Positions 33,686-41,562 of a stretch of 64,000 nucleotides of DNA are shown here, piece after piece. Source of the stretch: Neobacillus novalis NBRC 102450 (GTDB lineage Bacteria > Bacillota > Bacilli > Bacillales > Cytobacillaceae); assembly GCF_001591805.1 (NCBI RefSeq), contig NZ_BCVP01000016.1, positions 186,001 through 250,000 of the forward strand, written 5' to 3'. A program made the translations under genes and the position numbers. Position 1 is the first letter of the stretch. Each line of letters begins with the position of its first letter. The notes under the pieces were generated by a model that worked only from the letters and a program-made list of their open reading frames with translations, was not told where the DNA came from and searched no databases.

Positions 33686-34360
33686 TTAACTTTGTTTAAT
33701 GAACTCGATTAATAGGTCCAATTCAACTGAATCTAGTTGATTTACATTATCAAAAAACTGCTTTACCAAGGTGATCATTTCAGGGCTTAATCCCTCACGA
33801 ACAGACTGAATAATCATTCCGACAACAGCACCAACAAACACTGAAAGCTGTACCTTTGATTCCTCTGATGAGTTCACAACATTAACAGTTAAATCCTTTA
33901 AAGCATCCCCCAGGCTATTCAAAAATAAAATGAGCACGCAAAGGAAGTAGGCACAGAATTTAAGCTTAACATCGACGGTTTTCATTAACTCCAAAATAGT
34001 ATCGATTGCATCCATCAACGGGAGATCTTGCTGGTTTTCAATTAAGTCTGTTACCTCGTTAAGAATCATTTCCCATTCTTCTGTATTTAAAATTTCTCTT
34101 CTTTCTTTTTGGAACAGATGACCAGCCAGATCTGTAGGGGAGAAGACGACAACGGAACGTCCTGTTTCATTTTCATTGGCAGTATACGTTCTTTTTAAAA
34201 GTCCTTGGCTTTCCAGGGTTTTCAACACATCATAGGCAGTCCATTTACTCACACCAATCGCTTCAGCCACGTCCGAATAATGGACAGGAAGATTAGTCGT
34301 CTGATATTGACGGTAAATCTGGTCTAAGAATTCCCGTCTTCTTTTTGTCAAAGAGATCAT
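33686..34360 (-). CDS. Winged-helix DNA-binding protein with hydrophobic C-terminal half
   Basis: A ~224-residue protein. Residues ~5-60 form a helix-turn-helix (VHYSDVAEAIGVSKWTAYDV, then LKTLESQGLLKRTY), like MarR/Lrp-type winged helices. The C-terminal half is helical, with hydrophobic stretches LKFCAYFLCVLILFLNSLG and VQLSVFVGAVVGMIIQSVREG that could touch the membrane or form a dimer core. The GTG at 34372 lacks a ribosome site, so the ATG at 34360 behind GGTGG is preferred. It follows the DUF2533 gene by 15 bases and lies upstream of the dehydrogenase operon, which it might regulate; that is inference. Confidence 0.7.
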   Translation of the reverse strand: MISLTKRRREFLDQIYRQYQTTNLPVHYSDVAEAIGVSKWTAYDVLKTLESQGLLKRTYTANENETGRSVVVFSPTDLAGHLFQKERREILNTEEWEMILNEVTDLIENQQDLPLMDAIDTILELMKTVDVKLKFCAYFLCVLILFLNSLGDALKDLTVNVVNSSEESKVQLSVFVGAVVGMIIQSVREGLSPEMITLVKQFFDNVNQLDSVELDLLIEFIKQS

Positions 34361-34375
34361 AGCAGCCACCACCCA

Positions 34376-34639
34376 TTAGCGTTGTTTTGGAAGTGATTTT
34401 ACATAATCTTGAACCATCTCAACTGTAACGTTTTTTCTTATTGGGATAAATCGTAAGTTTAGTTTATTCATTTTATTTGTGACCTCATTAATTTTTTCGG
34501 TCGAGAAGGGGTTACCTTGCTTGCATAACTCAACTGCTTCTTCAATATAGCTTTCACGCTGTTGATCCAGCGATAGAAACAATTGGTATGTTTTGTTCTG
34601 ATTAGCAGCATGTTTGATTAAATCTTTATGTACACTCAT
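34376..34639 (-). CDS. DUF2533 family protein
   Basis: An 87-residue soluble protein: SVHKDLIKHAANQNKTYQLF, then LDQQRESYIEEAVELCKQG, then VEMVQDYVKSLPKQR. The pattern matches the DUF2533 (YpbS-like) family of Bacillaceae, function unknown. A frame opens upstream at 34705, but AGGAGTGAGATC precedes the ATG at 34639. It is co-oriented with the winged-helix gene, 15 bases apart, so the two probably share a transcript. Confidence 0.8.
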   Translation of the reverse strand: MSVHKDLIKHAANQNKTYQLFLSLDQQRESYIEEAVELCKQGNPFSTEKINEVTNKMNKLNLRFIPIRKNVTVEMVQDYVKSLPKQR

Positions 34640-34821
34640 GATCTCACTCCTAAAATAGTTGACTTTATTAATCATACCATAGTTTCGAAAAAGAGGGATT
34701 TCCAAATTTTTAAAAAATAAAAATGAAAGGAAGTAGACTTAATTGAATATCTTAACAAAGTGATTTTTAGGTGTTTTATAGATTATAATATGATTCAAAG
34801 AGTTTATTTTTAAAAAAGGGG

Positions 34822-35484
34822 TTGTTAATTATTAAAGCAGTTATTTTTGATTTTGATGGTACACTTGCTGATACATTGCCTGTATGTTTTTATGCATTTC
34901 AAGCTGTCTTCAAGGAATTTGATAACCTTGAAATTACCTCAGAAGAAATAAAGGCTATGTTCGGTCCATCTGAAACTGGAATTATCAGGGGAAATCTATT
35001 AAATAAAAACTCTGATAAAGCAATTGAGTTATATTATGAAAAATATAGTGAAAAGCACCTAGAGGTAGTTCCAGATAATGAGGAAATAAATGACTTACTT
35101 CTGAACCTAAAAAGTGCTGGATACAAATTAGGAATAGTGACTGGAAAAGCTCGCAGAAGCCTGGATATTTCTTTAAGATGCCTTAATATGAATGACTTAT
35201 TTGATGTCATTGTTACTGGTGATGACGTTGATATTCCAAAACCTCATCCGGAGGGAATAAATAAAGCATTAACACAGCTAAACATAGAAAGCAGCGAAGC
35301 AATTTTTCTTGGGGACAGCGATGCGGATATTCTGGCAGGTAAACAAGCAAACATACATACAATCGGAGTGCAGTGGTTGCCGAATTTTCAGTCACTTGAA
35401 TTTAGTGTGCAACCAAATCAAATTTTTAGTAGCATAAATGAATTCAAACAATCATTCACAAAAATAACCGAAGTTTTTTTGTGA
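34822..35484 (+). CDS. HAD superfamily hydrolase (phosphoglycolate phosphatase-like)
   Basis: A 220-residue HAD phosphatase of subclass IA. Motif I is VIFDFDGTLADT with the nucleophile Asp, motif II is GIVTGKARRS, motif III is KPHPEGI, and motif IV is IFLGDSDADI. The helical cap lies between residues ~15 and 90. The start is TTG at 34822, only one base after AAGGGG, which is unusually tight; no better start is seen in frame. Substrate unknown; phosphoglycolate or a nucleotide-type phosphate are typical for this group. The thioredoxin-fusion gene follows after 29 bases. Confidence 0.88.
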   Translation: MLIIKAVIFDFDGTLADTLPVCFYAFQAVFKEFDNLEITSEEIKAMFGPSETGIIRGNLLNKNSDKAIELYYEKYSEKHLEVVPDNEEINDLLLNLKSAGYKLGIVTGKARRSLDISLRCLNMNDLFDVIVTGDDVDIPKPHPEGINKALTQLNIESSEAIFLGDSDADILAGKQANIHTIGVQWLPNFQSLEFSVQPNQIFSSINEFKQSFTKITEVFL

Positions 35485-35513
35485 TAAAATAGTGGAAAGA
35501 ATAATTTGCGAAG

Positions 35514-36416
35514 GTGGGAGCGAATATCGACGTTATCCAAATTGGTTCTTTCACTATCATGATGAGATGGGTTATTCTCGGAATTGCTATTGTGGTGGGA
35601 TTTACTTTTCTAAAGATCTGGCTGCTTCGTTCGCAAAGTAAAGATCTAGGTAAAAAAATATTCGATACAGTAGTAAATAGTGTTTTTTGGGGCTTTCTAA
35701 TCTGGAAAGGCAGTTTATTGCTGCTAGAGCCAAAATTAGTTATTGATAGTCCCTTGTCGTTATTGTATTTTACTGGAGGGACTAAGGGATTAATTTTAGG
35801 GATAATTGGAGCAATCATTTACTTCTTTTTTAAAGCAAGGAAGCTAAAGTTAACTAACTTTATGATCCTGCAGCCCACTCTTATTTTTTTGTTTGCTGTT
35901 ATGAGTGGGTATTTTTTATTGAACCTTGTTTTAACTGAAAAACATCCGAAAGTAAGTCCATCAAGCACAATGCAAGCTGGAAAAATTGGACTTGAAGAAG
36001 GAAATAACGCGCCTGATTTTCAATTAATGACGATTGACAGCACAGAAATCAAACTGTCTGGTATGAGAGGAAAAAAGGTTATTTTAAATTTTTGGGCAAC
36101 CTGGTGTCCGCCATGTAAAGCTGAGATCCCGCACATGCAGGATTTTTATGCGACCCAGGATAAAAATAAGGTAGAACTACTTGCGATAAATCTGACTTCA
36201 ACAGAAAAAAATACACAAACCGTTAAGAAATTCGTAAAAGAACGTAATTTAACTTTTCCAATTTTATTCGATCAAGATGGTGACATTGGCAGCCGATTTC
36301 AAGCGATTACAATTCCAACAAGTTATCTGATTGATTCTAAAGGTATTGTCCGCAAGAAAATAGTAGGGCCGATGGATAAAGATATGATGAAACAATTAAT
36401 AGAAAATGTTGATTGA
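35514..36416 (+). CDS. Membrane protein fused to a TlpA/ResA-like thioredoxin domain
   Basis: A 300-residue protein. The N-terminal ~145 residues form about four membrane helices, with an opening (IQIGSFTIMMRWVILGI) reminiscent of the first helix of prolipoprotein diacylglyceryl transferase. The C-terminal ~150 residues are an extracytoplasmic thioredoxin fold with active site FWATWCPPCKAEIPH and cis-Pro segment ITIPTSYLID. It should reduce or exchange disulfides outside the membrane, for example in cytochrome c or spore-coat maturation. The GTG start has only a weak ribosome site (GCGAAG), so the exact start is unsure. A terminator follows. Confidence 0.82.
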   Translation: MGANIDVIQIGSFTIMMRWVILGIAIVVGFTFLKIWLLRSQSKDLGKKIFDTVVNSVFWGFLIWKGSLLLLEPKLVIDSPLSLLYFTGGTKGLILGIIGAIIYFFFKARKLKLTNFMILQPTLIFLFAVMSGYFLLNLVLTEKHPKVSPSSTMQAGKIGLEEGNNAPDFQLMTIDSTEIKLSGMRGKKVILNFWATWCPPCKAEIPHMQDFYATQDKNKVELLAINLTSTEKNTQTVKKFVKERNLTFPILFDQDGDIGSRFQAITIPTSYLIDSKGIVRKKIVGPMDKDMMKQLIENVD

Positions 36417-36458
36417 TAGGTGAGAAGGTAGCTGCCATTTTTGCTGGCTATATATTAA

Positions 36459-36487
36459 AGAGGTTGGACTTTCCAATCTCTTTTTAT
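36459..36487 (+). terminator. Terminator of the thioredoxin-fusion gene
   Basis: AGAGGTTGGA pairs with TCCAATCTCT (one G-U) over a 3-base loop, then TTTTT. Confidence 0.8.
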
Positions 36488-36563
36488 ATTCCCAAAGCGT
36501 ACATTTTTTCATCTGTTGGAACAGAACATTAGAAATATTTCTGAAAAAATGGAGAAAAATAAA

Positions 36564-37463
36564 ATGGAGACACGGAAAGGTCCAATTAACTGGGGGTACA
36601 TCATGGCGAACATCTGGAAGGTAGTTCCGGCAACACTATTAGTCCTTATTATATTGAGTGGAATGGATTCAGCGGGAATAAGGATGGCGGAGACAATTGT
36701 ACCACAAATTGCGGGAGAGTTTGGAGTGGCCATAGATGTTGAAACTGGCGAGATTCTATACAACAAAATTGCCCATTCAAAAGCGTATCCTGCGAGTATG
36801 ACTAAAGTGTTAACGGCAACTATTTTAGATGAACGGATGGATGATGGCGAAATATTAACGGTTAGCCCAAATGCTGCATGTCAAGAATGCATTTGTTTAG
36901 GGTTAAAAGCTGGAGAGAAGATTTCTAAACAAGATGCTATGAAAGCTTTATTATTAGTAAGTGCTAATGATGTGTCCGTTACGATTGCGGAAAATGTAGG
37001 TGGCAGCGAAGAAGGATTTGCCGAACTTATGAATCAGAAAGTGAGAGTGTTACGTCTTAAAAATTCTCATTTCGTTTCAGCAAGTGGTCTGAATGGTCCA
37101 AACCATTATACAACTCCGTATGATATGGCTCTCATCACAAAAGAAGCCGTTCAACATCCGAACGTACTAGAGGTCATGTCTACGCAGGCCGCAAGAATTA
37201 AAACAAGCATGCAAGAAAAAAACATTAGCAACCTAATTAAACTTCAAACCATGCCGAACGTCATTGCTGGTAAACCTGGGTTTACAAATGCAGCACAGCA
37301 TACGCTTGTAGAATATTTAAAAAAGGACAATAAAGAAGTAATCTCAGTAGTCATGAAGTCGGATAAACAATCTAAATACAGCGATGTTCAAACAATGGCC
37401 AACTATTCATTTGCTCATTTGCAAAAATCAAAACCAGTTTCTGAAGAAGATATAGTTGATTAA
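36564..37463 (+). CDS. D-alanyl-D-alanine carboxypeptidase-like serine hydrolase
   Basis: A ~299-residue penicillin-binding-type enzyme (S11 family) with a signal-anchor helix (VVPATLLVLIILSG, about residues 19-33) and an extracellular catalytic domain. The motifs are SMTK (nucleophile Ser about residue 78), SAN for the SxN motif, and KPGFTN in the place of KTG. It would trim the terminal D-Ala of peptidoglycan side chains. A TTG opens the frame at 36516; the ATG at 36564, with GGAG 9 bases before it, is preferred. The KPG variant and the missing C-terminal anchoring domain distinguish it from DacA. Monocistronic. Confidence 0.85.
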   Translation: METRKGPINWGYIMANIWKVVPATLLVLIILSGMDSAGIRMAETIVPQIAGEFGVAIDVETGEILYNKIAHSKAYPASMTKVLTATILDERMDDGEILTVSPNAACQECICLGLKAGEKISKQDAMKALLLVSANDVSVTIAENVGGSEEGFAELMNQKVRVLRLKNSHFVSASGLNGPNHYTTPYDMALITKEAVQHPNVLEVMSTQAARIKTSMQEKNISNLIKLQTMPNVIAGKPGFTNAAQHTLVEYLKKDNKEVISVVMKSDKQSKYSDVQTMANYSFAHLQKSKPVSEEDIVD

Positions 37464-37587
37464 TTTTAGTTATGGGTAAATGAAACCCAAGGAGAAATAT
37501 GATGGAATTTGATGCCGTGGTGGCGGGGAGATTCTTGTCGCTGGACAACAGTTTGAAGAGAGGTTAATATTAGCCAATCCTCAAAAA

Positions 37588-37638
37588 CATAATTACGTAA
37601 AATATAAATTTGACGTAATTATGTGCATTATGTAAAAT
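37588..37638 (+). promoter_or_regulatory. Cluster of ATTAYGTAAAAT-like sites before xerS
   Basis: CATAATTACGT (37588-37598) and ACGTAATTATG (37613-37623) form a perfect 11-bp inverted repeat with a 14-base spacer. ATTATGTAAAAT at 37627-37638 repeats the left arm ATTACGTAAAAT (37592-37603) directly. The cluster ends 19 bases before the recombinase start. Confidence 0.5.
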
Positions 37639-37657
37639 GTAGAAGTGAGGTGATTTT

Positions 37658-38746
37658 ATGGTAAATCAAGTGAAGCAGCAAAATTTCAAAAAATTGCAAG
37701 TCTTACTTAATGAATTACCCTGGTATGTTGATGAGTACATTAATCATAAGCTAAGGAAACTTTCTACAGCGTCGCTGTTTAATTATTGTCATGATTATAA
37801 AATATTTTTCAATTGGATGGTTAGTGAGCAGTTATGGAACGGCAGCATCAAGGATATCCCGTTGGATCGCCTAGAGATAATGACAGTTTTAGAGATTGAA
37901 AATTTTTTAAACTATCTTCACTACCAATTAAATAATAAAGAACTAACGGTGAATCGGAAGTTATCGGCGTTAAAATCGCTGTTTAATTACCTGCAAAACA
38001 TTGCTGAAACACCTGATTTAAAGCCCTATATTAACCGGAATGTGATGGCGAAAATTGAATTCAATGAAGTTAAAGACAGCATGGAAACAAAAGCAAATAA
38101 GATGGAAGGAAAGATTTTACTTGGTGATGAGTATGAGAAGTTTCGCTTATTTGTGGCTAATGATTACGGTGAATTAAACAAAGATAACAAAAAACTCTTT
38201 AATTTTTATCAATTTAACAAGGAACGTGATACGGCCATTGTCTCGTTAATCTTGGGATCTGGGCTGCGTCTTTCGGAGTTAGTGGGCATTGATTTAGATG
38301 ATCTTGATTTTAGCAAGTATTGTGTAAGAGTGATTAGGAAAGGAAATAAAGAACAATTTGTTTATTTTAGTCAGGTTGCTATGGCTGATTTGCAAGAATA
38401 CCTATCTATTAGGACCGCTAAATACCAAGTAGATAAGACTAATAAGGCATTATTCATTTCTGCACCAATCGGTCCAAAAGGAAAATCACGCAGGCTTACG
38501 GCTAGATCTGTTGAAAAACTCATTGAAAAGTATGCAGCGGCATTTGGCAAACCATCGTTATCGGTACATAAGCTAAGGCATTCATTTGCTACCAGATACC
38601 ATGCTGAAATCAATGATGTGCCAAAATTACGACGCCAATTAGGTCATTCATCGATCCAAACAACGATGATTTACACGCATATTAAGAATGATGATTTAAA
38701 AATTGCGGTTGATAAGATGGATATGCCAAAAGAACAAATGGAATAA
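37658..38746 (+). CDS. xerS: XerS-type tyrosine recombinase
   Basis: A 362-residue site-specific recombinase. The N-terminal SAM-like DNA-binding domain covers about 1-145 and the catalytic domain about 150-355. Catalytic residues are visible: Arg204 in GLRLSELVG, Lys228 in IRKGNKE, His304 and Arg307 in HKLRHSFATRYH, His330 in LGHSS, and Tyr339 in MIYTHI. Length and the N-terminal segment LLNELPWYVDEYINHKLRK match XerS, which resolves chromosome dimers at dif-type sites in some Firmicutes. No neighbouring phage genes were seen, so a housekeeping or domesticated role is likely. AAGTGAGGTGATTTT precedes the ATG. Confidence 0.88.
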   Translation: MVNQVKQQNFKKLQVLLNELPWYVDEYINHKLRKLSTASLFNYCHDYKIFFNWMVSEQLWNGSIKDIPLDRLEIMTVLEIENFLNYLHYQLNNKELTVNRKLSALKSLFNYLQNIAETPDLKPYINRNVMAKIEFNEVKDSMETKANKMEGKILLGDEYEKFRLFVANDYGELNKDNKKLFNFYQFNKERDTAIVSLILGSGLRLSELVGIDLDDLDFSKYCVRVIRKGNKEQFVYFSQVAMADLQEYLSIRTAKYQVDKTNKALFISAPIGPKGKSRRLTARSVEKLIEKYAAAFGKPSLSVHKLRHSFATRYHAEINDVPKLRRQLGHSSIQTTMIYTHIKNDDLKIAVDKMDMPKEQME

Positions 38747-38749
38747 ATC

Positions 38750-38787
38750 AATAAGGCTGCCACTATTGGCAGCCTTATTTTTTTATT
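38750..38787 (+). terminator. Terminator of xerS
   Basis: AATAAGGCTGCC (38750-38761) pairs perfectly with GGCAGCCTTATT (38768-38779), then T residues. Confidence 0.9.
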
Positions 38788-38877
38788 TTTATCAGTTTAC
38801 ATAATATTATTATAGTAATAAAAATTTAAACCGTCTCAATTACTAAGTATACTTAAGATAATGAGACGGAGAAAAAT

Positions 38878-39315
38878 TTATAAATAAAGATCAATCTTTG
38901 AATTTATTTTTCTTAATTCCGCACAAAATTGTTCCTCGTGTTTAGGAGAAATCAAAATCGTAGTCCACTTCGCATATTGTATTTCTAAACGGTTCAATGA
39001 CAATGCTGGACTTGATAACGGATTTCGCGTTTTTCTGATACTTTTTATCGCCATTATGTCAATTTTCCAGCGAAACGGTCCTCCAACTACCTTTAATTGA
39101 CTACCAATTATTTCATAATACGTACCAAACCAGCACCACATTATAAATCCACTTGTTAATCCACATACGAGGATTGCAGTAATCATCTCCCCCTTCCCTT
39201 CTGGAACGCCAGGCAGGAATAAAAAAGAACCAATCAGAAAGGCAACAGCCCCCCATAATATGAGACCAGTGATGATTCCTTTTTTTGAGTAAAACCTCAT
39301 CATCTTCACCGCCAT
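38878..39315 (-). CDS. PH-domain (DUF1200/YyaB-like) membrane protein
   Basis: A 145-residue protein with two membrane helices (about residues 14-36 and 44-64). A C-terminal beta-rich domain begins YYEIIGSQLKVVGGPFRWKI and contains SIRKTRNPLSSPALSLNRL and ISPKHEEQFCAELRKI. This arrangement matches the bacterial PH-like DUF1200 family. Function unknown. The start may be the ATG at 39315 or one of the ATG codons 4-5 codons later; ribosome sites are weak for each. It stands alone on the minus strand. Confidence 0.78.
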   Translation of the reverse strand: MAVKMMRFYSKKGIITGLILWGAVAFLIGSFLFLPGVPEGKGEMITAILVCGLTSGFIMWCWFGTYYEIIGSQLKVVGGPFRWKIDIMAIKSIRKTRNPLSSPALSLNRLEIQYAKWTTILISPKHEEQFCAELRKINSKIDLYL

Positions 39316-39620
39316 GTATCACTTTATTTTCTTAAAGAAATCCCTTTTAATAATTGTATTTACGAATTACTCCTATTTAAGTTCCAAAAACTATTTATTT
39401 ATGCTTAATTTTACAACAAAACTATTAAAATTCATGATTTATATGCAAGTAATCTTCTTAATGGGCGAATCTTAACATTCACAGGTCGAATTCGATTTCT
39501 TAGAGTCATTTGCAATGAGAAGTAAACTACGCATTCTTCCACAGTCCATTGGCAAGTGAACTGACTATTTTACAAATCAGCCCCCCTTCCCTTCTCAGGG
39601 CTGTTCTTGTCTGACTTTAT
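39316..39620. other. Intergenic stretch with a relic of the exporter gene end
   Basis: Most of this AT-rich gap shows nothing. At about 39555-39581 the sequence GAACTGACTATT plus TACAAATCAGC repeats the last codons of the ABC exporter gene (39692-39717) with two differences in 26 bases. In the relic the matching frame is broken by TAA. The CAGCCC/GGGCTG pair next to it may form a weak hairpin. Confidence 0.5.
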
Positions 39621-39663
39621 TAAAAAACAGCGCATAGGGAGACGCCTGCTCCCTATGCGCTGT
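39621..39663 (-). terminator. Terminator of the exporter operon
   Basis: A 15-bp perfect stem ACAGCGCATAGGGAG against CTCCCTATGCGCTGT, 7-base loop, and a T-run on the minus strand. Confidence 0.92.
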
Positions 39664-39666
39664 CTA

Positions 39667-41562
39667 TTATCCTGCATTTCTCTGATTACTTGTAAACTGA
39701 CTATTATACAAATCAGCATAGAAACCGTCTTTTTCTAACAATTCCTCATGGGTTCCTTTTTCAATCACACTGCCATGATTCATCACAAGGATGAGATCAG
39801 CATCACGAATCGTTGACAACCGATGGGCAATGACGAAACTAGTCCGCCCCTTCATTAAATGATCCATTGCCTTTTGAATCTGGACTTCGGTACGAGTATC
39901 TACACTGCTGGTCGCTTCATCAAGAATTAAGATGGCCGGATTAGCGAGAATCGCTCGCGCAATTGTTAATAATTGCTTTTGACCTTGTGAAATATTAGAA
40001 GCTTCCTCGTTTAGAATCGTCTCATAGCCATCAGGGAGTGTGCGAATAAAATGGTCAGCGTTGGCCGCTCGTGCCGCCGCCACAATTTCATCTTCCGTTG
40101 CCCCTTCTCTACCATAAGCAATATTATCTCGAATGGTACTATTAAAGAGCCAGGTATCTTGAAGCACCATCCCGAACAAAGATCTTAGATGCTCCCTTTT
40201 CATTTCCCGAGTATCGACTCCATCAATTAATATTGTCCCAGAATCAATTTCATAGAAACGCATTAATAAGTTTATCAGTGTTGTTTTTCCCGCACCTGTT
40301 GGTCCAACGATGGCAACCCGCTGGCCCGGTTTCACAGCGATATTCATGTCATCGATTAAAGGTTCATTTTCCTTATAGCCAAAGGCAACATGTTCGAATG
40401 TTACTTCTCCCTTAGGTTCAGTAATCACTTCAGCAGCAACCGCTTCTGGCACCTCTTCCGTTTCATCTAAAATTTCAAATACACGCTCCGCACTTGCAAT
40501 CGTTGACTGGATAACGTTTGCAATCGATGCTGTTTGTGCGATTGGTTGGGAAAATTGCCTTGCATATTGGATAAAGGCTTGAATATCACCAATTTTAATT
40601 GCATTTTTTGTTACCAATATACCGCCAACAACTGAGATAAGGACATAGCCAATATTATTAATAAACGACATTAATGGCATAATCATCCCCGAAACGAATT
40701 GCGCCTTCCAGCCCGATTGGTATAGCTTTTCATTGATTTCCTCGAATTGTTCAATTGATTTTTGTTCATGGCCAAATACTTTGATGACCTTATGACCGGT
40801 ATACATTTCTTCGACATGCCCGTTAAGTTGGCCAAGAGATTTTTGCTGTCCTTTAAAAAACTGTTGCGACTTCTTGGCGATTTTTGCAATTGCTACACCA
40901 CTAAGTGGGAGTGTCAAGATGACAATGAGTGTCATCAATGGACTAATCGATAGCATCATGATGATTACACCAATGATTGTGACAACCGATGTAATCAGCT
41001 GGGTCAAGCTTTGCTGTAAGGTAGTACTGATATTATCGACATCATTGACAGCCCGGCTGAGAATTTCACCATGTGTACGCGAATCAAAGTATTTTAGCGG
41101 CAGCCGGTTGATTTTTCCCTCGACTTCTTTACGCAGATTGTAGACCGTCTTCTGCGCTACACCGGCCATAATATAGCCTTGTAAATAAGCAAATATCGCA
41201 CTGATAATATAAAGTCCAATTAGTAAAATAATTATTTGACCAATGTAGTCAAAATCTATTTTCGCCCCCGGAACACGATTAATCTTCATCATCAAACCTT
41301 CAAACAGCTTGGTTGTTGCATTACCCATGATTTTCGGGCTGACAATCGAAAATACGGTACTGATGATGGCTGTAATCAAAACAGAAATTAGCTGTAATTT
41401 ATACGGTTTTAAATAGCTTACTAGTCTTTTTAATGTCCCTTTAAAATCCTTGGCTTTTTGAACAGGCATGCCCATGCCCATAGGGCCAAATCCCCCGCCG
41501 GGTCCAGCTTTTCGAGCTCCGGGATTTTGTTCATGTCCTTGGTTTTTGGAATCTTTACTCAT
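39667..41562 (-). CDS. Heterodimeric ABC exporter, subunit with canonical ATPase site
   Basis: A 631-residue ABC exporter half (six membrane helices plus a nucleotide-binding domain). The N-terminal ~55 residues are an extra Gly/Pro/Met-rich cytosolic tail. Walker A is GPTGAGKTT, the signature is ISQGQKQL (Q replaces the second G), Walker B and catalytic Glu are LILDEATSSVD, and the H-loop is VIAHRLS. It follows the partner gene with a 4-base overlap. Together they form a drug- or lipid-type exporter similar to YfiB/YfiC or BmrC/BmrD; which substrate is moved is unknown. A MarR-family regulator lies upstream. Confidence 0.92.
   Translation of the reverse strand: MSKDSKNQGHEQNPGARKAGPGGGFGPMGMGMPVQKAKDFKGTLKRLVSYLKPYKLQLISVLITAIISTVFSIVSPKIMGNATTKLFEGLMMKINRVPGAKIDFDYIGQIIILLIGLYIISAIFAYLQGYIMAGVAQKTVYNLRKEVEGKINRLPLKYFDSRTHGEILSRAVNDVDNISTTLQQSLTQLITSVVTIIGVIIMMLSISPLMTLIVILTLPLSGVAIAKIAKKSQQFFKGQQKSLGQLNGHVEEMYTGHKVIKVFGHEQKSIEQFEEINEKLYQSGWKAQFVSGMIMPLMSFINNIGYVLISVVGGILVTKNAIKIGDIQAFIQYARQFSQPIAQTASIANVIQSTIASAERVFEILDETEEVPEAVAAEVITEPKGEVTFEHVAFGYKENEPLIDDMNIAVKPGQRVAIVGPTGAGKTTLINLLMRFYEIDSGTILIDGVDTREMKREHLRSLFGMVLQDTWLFNSTIRDNIAYGREGATEDEIVAAARAANADHFIRTLPDGYETILNEEASNISQGQKQLLTIARAILANPAILILDEATSSVDTRTEVQIQKAMDHLMKGRTSFVIAHRLSTIRDADLILVMNHGSVIEKGTHEELLEKDGFYADLYNSQFTSNQRNAG

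Noticed and set aside
37658..38746. Phage or integrative-element integrase with att sites
   Set aside because: No phage, conjugation or excisionase genes, no tRNA and no flanking long direct repeats were seen. The sequence fits XerS.
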